Assembly: GCF_014650895.1 (NCBI RefSeq)
Contig: NZ_BMVV01000008.1
Coordinates: forward strand, 290,471 to 354,470
Length of the DNA: 64,000 nt
Direction: 5' to 3'
Origin: Streptomyces omiyaensis
Lineage (GTDB): Bacteria > Actinomycetota > Actinomycetes > Streptomycetales > Streptomycetaceae
Positions 51,120-63,665 of the stretch are shown here, in pieces. Numbering within the stretch: position 1 is the first letter of the stretch; each line of letters begins with the position of its first letter. The notes beneath the pieces were generated by a model. It did no database searches, was not told the origin of the DNA, and saw only the letters and a list, made by a program, of their open reading frames with translations. The translations under genes were made by a program, and so were the position numbers.

Positions 51120-51204
51120 CCGGACCCGGCCACCCCGCGGGGTCACGGCACCTCCGTGTGCCCCCGCACGCCCTCACGCCTCCCCACCCCGGAGAGAAAC
51201 CCCG

Positions 51205-52191
51205 ATGATGCGTCACCTCATCTCGGCCGCCGACCTCACCCGCGACGACGCCGTCCTCATCCTCGACACCGCCGAGGAGATGGCCCGGGTGGCCGACCGG
51301 CCGATCAAGAAGCTGCCGACCCTCCGCGGCCGGACCATCTGCAACCTCTTCTTCGAGGACTCCACCCGGACCCGGATCTCCTTCGAGGCCGCCGAGAAGC
51401 GCCTCTCCGCCGACGTCATCAACTTCGCGGCCAAGGGCTCCAGCGTCTCCAAGGGCGAGTCCCTGAAGGACACCGCGCAGACCCTGGAGGCGATGGGCGT
51501 CGACGCCGTCGTCATCCGGCACGGCGCGTCCGGCGCCCCCTTCCGCCTGGCCACCTCCGGCTGGATCGACGCCCCCGTCATCAACGCGGGCGACGGCACC
51601 CACCAGCACCCCACCCAGGCCCTCCTGGACGCCTTCACCATGCGCCGCCGCCTCGTCGGCCGCGACGCCGGGCTCGGCAGGGGCCTGGACGGCAAGCGGA
51701 TCACGCTCGTCGGCGACGTCCTGCACAGCCGGGTCGCCCGCTCCAACGTCGACCTGCTGCACACCCTCGGAGCCGAGGTCACCCTGGTGGCCCCGCCGAC
51801 CCTCGTCCCCGTCGGCGTCGAGACCTGGCCCTGCGAGGTCTCGTACGACCTCGACGGCGTGCTGCCGAAGTCCGACGCGGTCATGATGCTGCGTGTGCAG
51901 CGCGAGCGGATGAACGCCGCCTTCTTCCCGACCGAGCGCGAGTACTCGCGCCGCTACGGGCTGGACGGCGAGCGGATGGCGAGGATGCCCGAGCACGCCA
52001 TCGTCATGCACCCCGGCCCCATGGTCCGCGGCATGGAGATCACCGCCGAGGTCGCCGACTCCGACCGCTGCACGGTCGTCGAGCAGGTCGCCAACGGCGT
52101 CTCCGTCCGGATGGCCGTCCTCTACCTGCTGCTCGGCGGCTCCGAGCCCGCCGCCGCCCCCGCCACCACCCGTACCGAGGAGAGCAAGTAA
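51205..52191 (+). CDS. pyrB: Aspartate carbamoyltransferase catalytic subunit
   Basis: 328 residues from ATG 51205 (GGAGAG upstream; the next codon is also ATG). Joins carbamoyl phosphate and aspartate. Carbamoyl-phosphate motif FFEDSTRTR, HPTQALLDAFTM, the 240s loop region MMLRVQRERM, and HPGPMVRGMEI. No pyrI regulatory subunit; control is through PyrR. pyrC starts two bases after the stop. Confidence 0.96.
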   Translation: MMRHLISAADLTRDDAVLILDTAEEMARVADRPIKKLPTLRGRTICNLFFEDSTRTRISFEAAEKRLSADVINFAAKGSSVSKGESLKDTAQTLEAMGVDAVVIRHGASGAPFRLATSGWIDAPVINAGDGTHQHPTQALLDAFTMRRRLVGRDAGLGRGLDGKRITLVGDVLHSRVARSNVDLLHTLGAEVTLVAPPTLVPVGVETWPCEVSYDLDGVLPKSDAVMMLRVQRERMNAAFFPTEREYSRRYGLDGERMARMPEHAIVMHPGPMVRGMEITAEVADSDRCTVVEQVANGVSVRMAVLYLLLGGSEPAAAPATTRTEESK

Positions 52192-52193
52192 AG

Positions 52194-53480
52194 ATGAGCA
52201 AGATCCTTATCCGTGGTGCGAAGGTGCTGGGCGGCGAGCCGCAGGACGTCCTCATCGAGGGCGAGACCATCGCCGAGGTCGGGACCGGCCTGTCCGCCGA
52301 GGGCGCGACCGTGATCGAGGCCGACGGCCGGATCCTCCTCCCCGGTCTCGTCGACCTCCACACCCACCTGCGCGAGCCCGGCCGCGAGGACTCCGAGACC
52401 GTCCTCACCGGCACCCGGGCCGCCGCCGCGGGCGGCTACACCGCCGTCTTCGCCATGGCCAACACCCACCCCGTCGCCGACACCGCCGGCGTCGTCGAGC
52501 AGGTCTACCGGCTCGGCAAGGAGGCCGGCTACTGCGACGTGCAGCCCATCGGCGCCGTGACCGTCGGCCTGGAGGGCAAGAAGCTCGCCGAGCTCGGCGC
52601 CATGCACGACTCCGCCGCCGGCGTCACCGTCTTCTCCGACGACGGCAAGTGCGTCGACGACGCCGTGATCATGCGCCGCGCGCTGGAGTACGTGAAGGCC
52701 TTCGGCGGCGTCGTCGCCCAGCACGCCCAGGAGCCCCGCCTCACCGAGGGCGCCCAGATGAACGAGGGCATCGTCTCCGCCGAGCTCGGCCTGGGCGGCT
52801 GGCCGGCCGTCGCCGAGGAGTCGATCATCGCCCGCGACGTCCTCCTCGCCGAGCACGTCGGCTCCCGCGTCCACATCTGCCACCTCTCCACCGCCGGCTC
52901 CGTCGAGATCGTCCGCTGGGCCAAGTCCCGCGGCATCGACGTCACCGCCGAGGTCACCCCGCACCACCTCCTCCTCACCGACGAGCTGGTCCGGAGCTAC
53001 AACCCGGTCTACAAGGTCAACCCGCCGCTGCGCACCGAGCGCGACGTGCTGGCGCTGCGCGAGGCCCTGGCCGACGGCACGATCGACATCGTCGCCACCG
53101 ACCACGCCCCGCACCCGCACGAGGACAAGGACTGCGAGTGGGCCGCCGCCGCCATGGGCATGGTCGGCCTGGAGACCGCGCTCTCCGTCGTCCAGCAGAC
53201 GATGGTGGAGACCGGCCTCCTCGACTGGGCCGGCGTCGCCGACCGGATGTCCGCCGCCCCGGCCCGCATCGGCCGCGCCACCGGCCATGGACGACCCGTC
53301 TCGGCTGGTGAGCCCGCGAACCTGGTCCTGGTCGATCCGGCTTACCGTGGGACGGTGGACCCCGCGGACTTCGCCTCCCGCAGCCGCAACACCCCCTACG
53401 AGGGACGTGAGCTGCCGGGTCGCGTCACCCACACCTTCCTGCGGGGCCGGGCAACGGTCATGGACGGGAAGTTGGCGTGA
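52194..53480 (+). CDS. pyrC: Dihydroorotase
   Basis: 428 residues. Amidohydrolase that closes carbamoyl aspartate. Zinc site: DLHTHLREPG, His in VAQHAQEP and VHICHLST, Asp in ATDHAPH. The usual class I length. Two bases after pyrB; its stop overlaps the GTG of the small membrane protein gene (GTGA). Confidence 0.96.
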   Translation: MSKILIRGAKVLGGEPQDVLIEGETIAEVGTGLSAEGATVIEADGRILLPGLVDLHTHLREPGREDSETVLTGTRAAAAGGYTAVFAMANTHPVADTAGVVEQVYRLGKEAGYCDVQPIGAVTVGLEGKKLAELGAMHDSAAGVTVFSDDGKCVDDAVIMRRALEYVKAFGGVVAQHAQEPRLTEGAQMNEGIVSAELGLGGWPAVAEESIIARDVLLAEHVGSRVHICHLSTAGSVEIVRWAKSRGIDVTAEVTPHHLLLTDELVRSYNPVYKVNPPLRTERDVLALREALADGTIDIVATDHAPHPHEDKDCEWAAAAMGMVGLETALSVVQQTMVETGLLDWAGVADRMSAAPARIGRATGHGRPVSAGEPANLVLVDPAYRGTVDPADFASRSRNTPYEGRELPGRVTHTFLRGRATVMDGKLA

Positions 53481-54049
53481 CACACCACATCGCAAGCGCG
53501 GCCCTCGCCGCGGAGCAGAAGTCGGCAGAGGTGACCGACTGGGCCGGCCGCATCGGCTGGGTCGTCGGACTCCTGCTCTTCGTCGCCTTCGTCTACTGGC
53601 TCATGCGCCAGGGATGGAAGTGGCGCGGCAGCCTCCAGTCGGACCTCCCCGAGCTCCCCGAGGTGCCGCGGGCGCCCGGTGAGGCCAAGCTGACGATGGA
53701 CGGCCGCTACCACGGCTCCACCACCGCCGGACAGTGGCTCGACCGGATCGTCGCCCACGGTCTCGGCACCCGCAGCCGTGCCGGGCTCACGCTCACCGAC
53801 GCCGGGATCTCGGTCGTCCGCCCCGGGGCGAACGACTTCCTGATCCCCGCCGCCGCCCTGCGCGAGGCCCGCCTCGACAAGGGCATCGCCGGGAAGGTCC
53901 TCGCCGAGGGCGGGCTCCTGATCGTCACCTGGGAGCACGGCGGCACCCTCCTCGACTCCGGCTTCCGGTCCGACCGGGCGGCCGTCCACACGGCCTGGGT
54001 CGAGGCCATCAACTCCATGATCAACACGACGGAAGGCATCGCACGATGA
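53477..54049 (+). CDS. Conserved membrane protein of the pyr operon (Rv1382-like)
   Basis: 190 residues from GTG 53477. Short N-terminal part, one membrane helix (about 23-45, IGWVVGLLLFVAFVYWLM), then a cytoplasmic region with a PH-like beta-rich domain from about 80 (GLTLTDAGISVVRPGANDFLIPAAALREARL; GLLIVTWEHGGTLLDSGF). It lies between pyrC and carA with 4-base overlaps on both sides, exactly like Rv1382 in M. tuberculosis. No enzyme signature; strict coupling suggests a role in pyrimidine synthesis, for instance membrane tethering of the enzymes, but this is speculation. Confidence 0.85.
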   Translation: MTHHIASAALAAEQKSAEVTDWAGRIGWVVGLLLFVAFVYWLMRQGWKWRGSLQSDLPELPEVPRAPGEAKLTMDGRYHGSTTAGQWLDRIVAHGLGTRSRAGLTLTDAGISVVRPGANDFLIPAAALREARLDKGIAGKVLAEGGLLIVTWEHGGTLLDSGFRSDRAAVHTAWVEAINSMINTTEGIAR

Positions 54050-55177
54050 CGACCTCCACAAGGGGAGCCCAGGCTCCCGCCGTACTCGTCCTGGAGGACG
54101 GCCGCACCTTCCGCGGCCGCGCCTACGGGGCCGTGGGGGAGACCTTCGGCGAGGCCGTGTTCTCCACCGGCATGACCGGCTACCAGGAGACCCTCACCGA
54201 CCCGTCGTACGACCGCCAGATCGTGGTCGCCACCGCCCCCCAGATCGGCAACACGGGGTGGAACGACGAGGACGACGAGTCCAGCCGCATCTGGGTCTCC
54301 GGCTACGTGGTCCGCGACCCCGCCCGCATCCCGTCGAACTGGCGCGCCAAGCGCAGCCTCGACGACGAGCTGGTCGCCCAGGGCGTCGTCGGCATCTCCG
54401 GCATCGACACCCGCGCCCTCACCCGCCACCTGCGCGAGCGCGGCTCCATGCGCGCCGGCGTCTTCTCCGGCGAGGCCCTGGCCCCCGAGGCCGAGCTGGT
54501 CGCCCGCGTCCAGGCGCAGCCCCAGATGAAGGGCGCCAGCCTCTACGAGGAGGTCGCCACCAAGGAGCCGTACGTCGTCCCCGCGATCGGCGAGAAGAAG
54601 TTCACCGTCGCCGCGGTCGACCTCGGCATCAAGGGCATGACCCCGCACCGGATGGCCGAGCGCGGCATCGAGGTCCACGTGCTGCCCGCCACCGCGACCG
54701 TCGAGGACGTGTACGCGGTCGCCCCCGACGGCGTCTTCTTCTCCAACGGCCCGGGCGACCCGGCCACCGCCGACGGCCCGGTCGCGCTCATGACCGCCGT
54801 CCTGGAGCGGAAGACCCCGCTCTTCGGCATCTGCTTCGGCAACCAGATCCTCGGCCGCGCGCTCGGCTTCGGCACCTACAAGCTGAAGTACGGCCACCGG
54901 GGCATCAACCAGCCCGTCCAGGACCGCACGACCGGCAAGGTCGAGGTCACCGCGCACAACCACGGCTTCGCCGTGGACGCGCCCCTGGACAAGGTCTCCG
55001 AGACCCCCTTCGGCCGTGCCGAGGTCTCCCACGTCTGCCTCAACGACGACGTCGTGGAGGGCCTCCGGCTGCTCGACCAGCCGGCCTTCTCCGTCCAGTA
55101 CCACCCCGAGGCGGCCGCGGGCCCGCACGACGCCGCGTACCTCTTCGACCGCTTCGTGACCCTCATGGAGGCCGAGC

Positions 55178-55185
<8 letters not shown>
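54046..55185 (+). CDS. carA: Carbamoyl-phosphate synthase small subunit
   Basis: 379 residues from ATG 54046. Glutaminase that feeds ammonia to CarB. Nucleophilic Cys in GICFGNQILG (the more usual GICLGHQ has His where this has Asn, a variant common in actinobacteria), the triad His/Glu in YHPEAAAG, and HNHGFAVD. It serves both arginine and pyrimidine synthesis. Overlaps carB by eight bases. Confidence 0.95.
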
Positions 55186-58486
<3,301 letters not shown>

Positions 58487-58494
58487 CAGCCACC

Positions 58495-58524
58495 GAGGGG
58501 GACACCGGAAACGGTGTCCCCCTC
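58495..58524 (+). terminator. Strong hairpin with GAAA tetraloop between carB and pyrD
   Basis: GAGGGGGACACCG (58495-58507), GAAA, CGGTGTCCCCCTC (58512-58524), then TTCG. It starts nine bases after the carB stop and ends 17 bases before the pyrD ATG, so it could lower pyrD-pyrF expression or protect RNA ends between the two parts of the operon. Confidence 0.8.
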
Positions 58525-58541
58525 TTCGTGAGGACACCACC

Positions 58542-59650
<1,109 letters not shown>

Positions 59651-59654
<4 letters not shown>

Positions 59655-60487
59655 CCCCCTCCTTCGGCACCCGCCTGCGCTCCGCCATGGACGAGCGCGG
59701 CCCGCTCTGCGTCGGCATCGACCCGCACGCCTCCCTGCTCGGCTCCTGGGGCCTCGCCGACGACATCGCGGGCCTGGAGCGCTTCACGTACACCGTGGTC
59801 GAGGCGCTGGCCGGCACCGTCGCCGTCTTCAAGCCGCAGGCCGCCTTCTTCGAGCGCTTCGGCTCGCGCGGCATCGCCGTCCTGGAGCGCGCCACCGCCG
59901 ACCTGCGGGCGGCCGGCGGTCTGGTCGTCATGGACGCCAAGCGCGGCGACATCGGCTCCACCATGGCCGCCTACGCGGAGGCCTTCCTGCGCAAGGACTC
60001 CCCGCTCTTCTCCGACGCGCTCACGGTCTCCCCGTACCTGGGCTACGGCTCGCTGAAGCCGGCCGTCGACCTGGCCCGCGAGTCCGGCGCCGGGCTCTTC
60101 GTCCTCGCGCTGACCTCCAACCCGGAGGGCGCCGAGGTCCAGCGCGCCGTGCGCGAGGACGGCCGGACGATCGGCGCGACCATGCTCGCCCACCTCGCGG
60201 AGGAGAACGCGGGGGAGACGCCCATGGGCTCCTTCGGCGCGGTCGTCGGCGCCACCCTCGGCGACCTCTCCTCCTTCGACCTCGACATCAACGGCCCGCT
60301 GCTCGCCCCGGGCATCGGCGCCCAGGGCGCGACCCCGGAGGACCTCCCGGTCGTCTTCGGGGACGCGGTCCGCAACGTCGTCCCGAACGTCAGCCGGGCC
60401 GTCCTGGGTGCCGGACCGGACGTGTCCGCCCTGCGGGACGCGGCGACGCGCTACGCGGACGGGATCCGGGCGGCCGTCGCCGGCTGA
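59651..60487 (+). CDS. pyrF: Orotidine 5'-phosphate decarboxylase, type 2
   Basis: 278 residues from ATG 59651. Final UMP step. The signature DAKRGDIGST carries the catalytic Lys and Asp of the longer type 2 family; VGIDPHASLL at the start and LAPGIGAQGATPEDL near the end bind phosphate. Closes the pyrimidine gene series; pyrE is not in the window. Confidence 0.95.
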
Positions 60488-60622
60488 GCGGGTTCCGGTG
60501 CCGTCCCGCCGTCCCGCCGGGGCCGCCCCGCCATCCCCGCAGGTGGGAGCGGACGGCGGCCCCCGGACGGCCCACGGTCGCGCCACTTGACGAAATCTTG
60601 GAAGAAAACCAGGGTGTTATGC

Positions 60623-60664
60623 CGGAAAAGTCCCACTCGCCGGAGGCTGACCAGGACTTTTCCG
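60623..60664. repeat. 11-base perfect inverted repeat in the pyrF-mihF gap
   Basis: CGGAAAAGTCC (60623-60633) and GGACTTTTCCG (60654-60664), 20 bases apart, in an unusually A/T-rich island. It may be an operator or a weak hairpin ahead of the mihF promoter. The rest of the 331-base gap holds the promoter and leader of the next entry. Confidence 0.55.
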
Positions 60665-60674
60665 CTGTTCTCGC

Positions 60675-60802
60675 TGACTGGAGCGGCCATGGCCGCTAGT
60701 CTCCGGGGCAGAGCGGACGTCCGACGGTCACGTCGTCGGACGCTGCTCCACTGGTGTGGGTCGACCAGGTCCCTCACCGGTCCGTATCCGACAGATCGAC
60801 AT
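60675..60802 (+). promoter_or_regulatory. mihF promoter and structured leader
   Basis: CTGACT (60675-60680), 16 bases, TAGTCT (60697-60702) is a plausible vegetative promoter. The ~110-base leader contains the hairpin CGTCCGACG (60718-60726), loop GTCACGT, CGTCGGACG (60734-60742), and CTGGT (60751-60755) with ACCAG (60764-60768). Confidence 0.45.
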
Positions 60803-60818
60803 CCGAGGTGACGTAGGC

Positions 60819-61142
60819 GTGGCTCTTCCGCCCCTTACCCCTGAACAGCGCGCAGCCGCGCTCGAAAAGGCCGCCGCGGCTCGCCGGGAGCGGGCCGAGG
60901 TCAAGAATCGACTCAAGCACTCCGGCGCCTCCCTCCACGAGGTCATCAAGCAGGGCCAGGAGAACGACGTCATCGGCAAGATGAAGGTCTCCGCCCTCCT
61001 TGAGTCCCTTCCCGGCGTCGGCAAGGTCCGCGCCAAGCAGATCATGGAGCGGCTCGGCATCTCCGAGAGCCGCCGGGTCCGTGGTCTCGGCTCCAACCAG
61101 ATCGCCTCCCTGGAGCGCGAGTTCGGCGGCTCCGGCGCCTGA
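60819..61142 (+). CDS. mihF: Integration host factor of actinobacteria (sIHF/mIHF)
   Basis: 107 residues from GTG 60819 (GAGGTGA upstream). Small nucleoid protein, unrelated to E. coli IHF; bends DNA and stimulates topoisomerase activity in Streptomyces, affecting sporulation and antibiotic production. A long basic N-terminal helix (RAAALEKAAAARRERAEVKNRL), a helix-two-turn-helix region, and the helix-hairpin-helix LPGVGKVRAKQIMERLG. In S. coelicolor this is SCO1480. gmk follows. Confidence 0.94.
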   Translation: MALPPLTPEQRAAALEKAAAARRERAEVKNRLKHSGASLHEVIKQGQENDVIGKMKVSALLESLPGVGKVRAKQIMERLGISESRRVRGLGSNQIASLEREFGGSGA

Positions 61143-61227
61143 CCCGTCGCTCCGGCCGGTGCCCGGCCCCGTGCCCGATCCGGGACACGCGTCCCGGGCA
61201 CCCCGGCGATACTGGAATAATCGCTGC

Positions 61228-61791
61228 ATGGCAGCAGAGGTACGTCCGCGGCTGACCGTGCTCTCCGGCCCCTCAGGGGTCGGCAAGAGCACGGTCGTCG
61301 CTCATATGCGCAAGGTCCACCCCGAGGTCTGGCTCTCGGTGTCGGCCACGACACGAAAGCCCCGCCCCGGCGAGAAGCACGGCGTCCAGTACTTCTTCGT
61401 CTCGGACGACGAGTTCGACAAGCTGATCGCCAACGGCGAGCTCCTCGAGTGGGCCGAGTTCGCGGGCAACCGCTACGGCACGCCCCGCAGCGCGGTCGCC
61501 GACCGCCTGGAGGCGGGCGAGCCCGTCCTCCTGGAGATCGAGCTCCAGGGCGCGCGCCAGGTGAAGGAGTCCATGGCCGACTCCCGGCTGGTCTTCCTCG
61601 CCCCCCCGAGCTGGGAGGAGCTGGTCCGCCGGCTCACCGGCCGCGGCACCGAGTCGCCCGAGGTCATCGAGCGGCGTCTGGCGGCAGCCAAGGTCGAGCT
61701 CGCCGCCGAGTCCGAGTTCGACACCACGCTCGTCAACACCTCCGTCGAGGACGTCGCACGTGAGCTGCTAACGTTGATGCACGTAGTCTGA
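61228..61791 (+). CDS. gmk: Guanylate kinase
   Basis: 187 residues from ATG 61228. Phosphorylates GMP/dGMP. Walker A SGPSGVGKST, GMP-binding SVSATTRKPRPGE and YFF, LLEWAEFAGNRYGTP, and the lid RLTGRGTESPEVIERRL. AATAAT (61215-61220) just before suggests a -10 with little or no leader. In the conserved order mihF-gmk-rpoZ-coaBC-metK. Confidence 0.95.
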   Translation: MAAEVRPRLTVLSGPSGVGKSTVVAHMRKVHPEVWLSVSATTRKPRPGEKHGVQYFFVSDDEFDKLIANGELLEWAEFAGNRYGTPRSAVADRLEAGEPVLLEIELQGARQVKESMADSRLVFLAPPSWEELVRRLTGRGTESPEVIERRLAAAKVELAAESEFDTTLVNTSVEDVARELLTLMHVV

Positions 61792-61819
61792 TCTTTTATC
61801 CATCTTCGGAAGGTAGAGC

Positions 61820-62092
61820 GTGTCCTCTTCCATCACCGCGCCCGAGGGCATCATCAACCCGCCGATCGACGAGCTGCTCGAGGCCACTGACTCGAAGTAC
61901 AGCCTCGTGATCTACGCGGCCAAGCGCGCGCGTCAGATCAACGCGTACTACTCGCAGCTCGGTGAGGGCCTGCTGGAGTACGTCGGTCCCCTCGTCGACA
62001 CCCACGTCCACGAGAAGCCGCTCTCGATCGCCCTGCGCGAGATCAACGCGGGTCTGCTGACCTCCGAGGCCGTCGAGGGCCCCGTTCAGTAA
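61820..62092 (+). CDS. rpoZ: RNA polymerase omega subunit
   Basis: 90 residues from GTG 61820 (GGAAGGTAGAG upstream). Helps assemble RNA polymerase. LLEATDSKYSLVIYAAKRARQIN is the omega signature, and the C-terminal half (EKPLSIALREINAGLL) follows the actinobacterial pattern. In other bacteria omega forms part of a ppGpp site. A terminator follows. Confidence 0.96.
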   Translation: MSSSITAPEGIINPPIDELLEATDSKYSLVIYAAKRARQINAYYSQLGEGLLEYVGPLVDTHVHEKPLSIALREINAGLLTSEAVEGPVQ

Positions 62093-62108
62093 GCGTTGCG
62101 TTCGTCAT

Positions 62109-62141
62109 CACAGGCCCGGCGGTCCTTCCGCCGGGCCTGTG
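62109..62141 (+). terminator. Terminator after rpoZ
   Basis: CACAGGCCCGGCGG (62109-62122), loop TCCTT, CCGCCGGGCCTGTG (62128-62141): 14 perfect pairs, 16 bases after the stop. Confidence 0.85.
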
Positions 62142-62198
62142 GTGTCTCATGGAGTCGTCCGTCATCCGAGAGCGCGTACCGCGTGGGGAGAGGCAGTC

Positions 62199-63413
62199 GT
62201 GACCAAGCCGAAGGTCGTTCTGGGCGTGAGCGGCGGCATCGCCGCCTACAAGGCGTGCGAGCTGCTGCGCCGGCTCACCGAGTCGGGCCACGACGTCCGC
62301 GTCGTCCCCACCGACTCCGCCCTCCACTTCGTCGGTGCCGCCACCTGGTCCGCGCTCTCCGGCAACCCCGTCTCCACCGAGGTCTGGGACGCCGTCCACG
62401 AGGTGCCGCACGTCCGCATCGGACAGGGCGCCGCCCTCGTCGTGGTCGCCCCCGCCACCGCCGACATGCTTGCCAAGGCCGCCCACGGCCTCGCCGACGA
62501 CCTCCTCACCAACACGCTGCTCACCGCGCGCTGTCCGGTCGTCTTCGCCCCCGCGATGCACACCGAGATGTGGGAGCATCCGGCCACCCAGGAGAACGTG
62601 GCCACCCTGCGCCGCCGCGGCGCCGTCGTCATCGAGCCCGCCGTCGGCCGTCTCACCGGCGTCGACACCGGCAAGGGGCGGCTCCCCGACCCCGGCGAGA
62701 TCTTCGAGGTCTGCCGGCGGATCCTCGCCCGCGGCGTCACCGCGCCCGACCTCGCCGGACGGCACGTCGTGGTGAGCGCCGGCGGCACCCGTGAGCCCCT
62801 CGACCCGGTCCGCTACCTGGGCAACCGCTCCTCCGGCAAGCAGGGGTACGCCCTCGCCAGGGCCGCCGCCGCGCGCGGCGCCCGGGTCACCCTGGTCGAG
62901 GCCAACACCGGCATGTCCGATCCGGCCGGCGTCGACGTCGTCCGCGTCGGCACCGCCCTCCAGCTCCGCGAGGCCGTCCTCAAGGCGGCCGCCGACGCCG
63001 ACGCGGTCGTCATGGCCGCCGCCGTCGCCGACTTCCGGCCCGCCTCCTACGCCACCGGCAAGATCAAGAAGACGGACGACGGGGGAGCGCCGACCGTCGA
63101 GCTGGTCCGCAACCCCGACGTCCTCGCCGAGCTCTCCGCCCAGCGCGCCCTGCCCGGCCAGGTCGTCGTCGGCTTCGCCGCCGAGACCGACGACGTGCTG
63201 GCCAACGGCCGCGCCAAGCTCGCCCGCAAGGGCTGCGACCTCCTCGTGGTCAACGAGGTCGGCGAGCGCAAGACCTTCGGCTCCGAGGAGAACGAGGCCG
63301 TGGTCCTCGCCGCCGACGGCACCGAGACCCCCGTCCCGCACGGCCCGAAGGAAGCCCTCGCCGAGACCGTCTGGGACCTGGTCCTGCCCCGCCTGCGGGA
63401 GCGTTCCGCCTGA
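62199..63413 (+). CDS. coaBC: Bifunctional phosphopantothenoylcysteine decarboxylase/synthase
   Basis: 404 residues from GTG 62199 (GGGGAGAGG six bases before). Two steps of coenzyme A synthesis. CoaC half: LGVSGGIAAYKACELLRRL, FMN-binding SAL and PATADMLAKAAHGLADDLL, APAMHTEMWEHPA, and the substrate flap GRLTGVDTGKGRLPDP, where E. coli has GELACGD..GPGRM; the Cys is not present. CoaB half from about 185: VVVSAGGTREPLDPVRYLGNRSSGKQG as start, KIKK with the conserved Lys, and FAAET. Between rpoZ and metK as in other actinobacteria. Confidence 0.94.
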   Translation: MTKPKVVLGVSGGIAAYKACELLRRLTESGHDVRVVPTDSALHFVGAATWSALSGNPVSTEVWDAVHEVPHVRIGQGAALVVVAPATADMLAKAAHGLADDLLTNTLLTARCPVVFAPAMHTEMWEHPATQENVATLRRRGAVVIEPAVGRLTGVDTGKGRLPDPGEIFEVCRRILARGVTAPDLAGRHVVVSAGGTREPLDPVRYLGNRSSGKQGYALARAAAARGARVTLVEANTGMSDPAGVDVVRVGTALQLREAVLKAAADADAVVMAAAVADFRPASYATGKIKKTDDGGAPTVELVRNPDVLAELSAQRALPGQVVVGFAAETDDVLANGRAKLARKGCDLLVVNEVGERKTFGSEENEAVVLAADGTETPVPHGPKEALAETVWDLVLPRLRERSA

Positions 63414-63578
63414 CCCGGGGCGGCGTCGGGAGGGTGCGCGAAACGCCGGGGCGCGAGTGATCTGCGCCCCACCGCGCGCCCCTTTCGTGCCCTTCTCCCG
63501 GCCCGCGGGGAGCCGATTCGACCCGTCCGGAACCATTCGTCAGGCGAGACACCTGGTCCAAGGTCCGACCCGGCCCGA

Positions 63579-63665
63579 TAGACTGTCCGTGGAACGTCGC
63601 GGGGCGCAGCCCCCTGCCGGTCCGCGAAGAGATAGCCAGCAGCCGCTGCAACCCCAGGGAGCGTT
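63579..63665 (+). promoter_or_regulatory. metK promoter and structured leader, possible SAM-related element
   Basis: TAGACT (63579-63584) is a good -10, giving a ~75-base leader from about 63591. TCGCGG (63597-63602) pairs with CCGCGA (63622-63627); alternatively GGGGC/GCCCC (63601-63613) forms a tighter hairpin. AGAGA, then GCAG/CTGC flanking CCG and GCAACCCC follow, reminiscent of SAM-riboswitch cores, but I cannot fold a complete SAM-I or SAM-IV aptamer. Streptomyces metK leaders have been proposed as conserved RNA elements. Between 63414 and 63578 I see nothing definite. Confidence 0.45.

Noticed and set aside
60587..60811. A 74-codon reading frame from TTG upstream of mihF
   Set aside because: No Shine-Dalgarno, Arg/Ser-rich composition, and it covers the inverted repeat, promoter and hairpins of mihF.
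63591..63665. Calling the metK leader a SAM-IV riboswitch
   Set aside because: Only partial similarity (AGAGA, GCAACCCC); I could not form the required junction and pseudoknot by eye.
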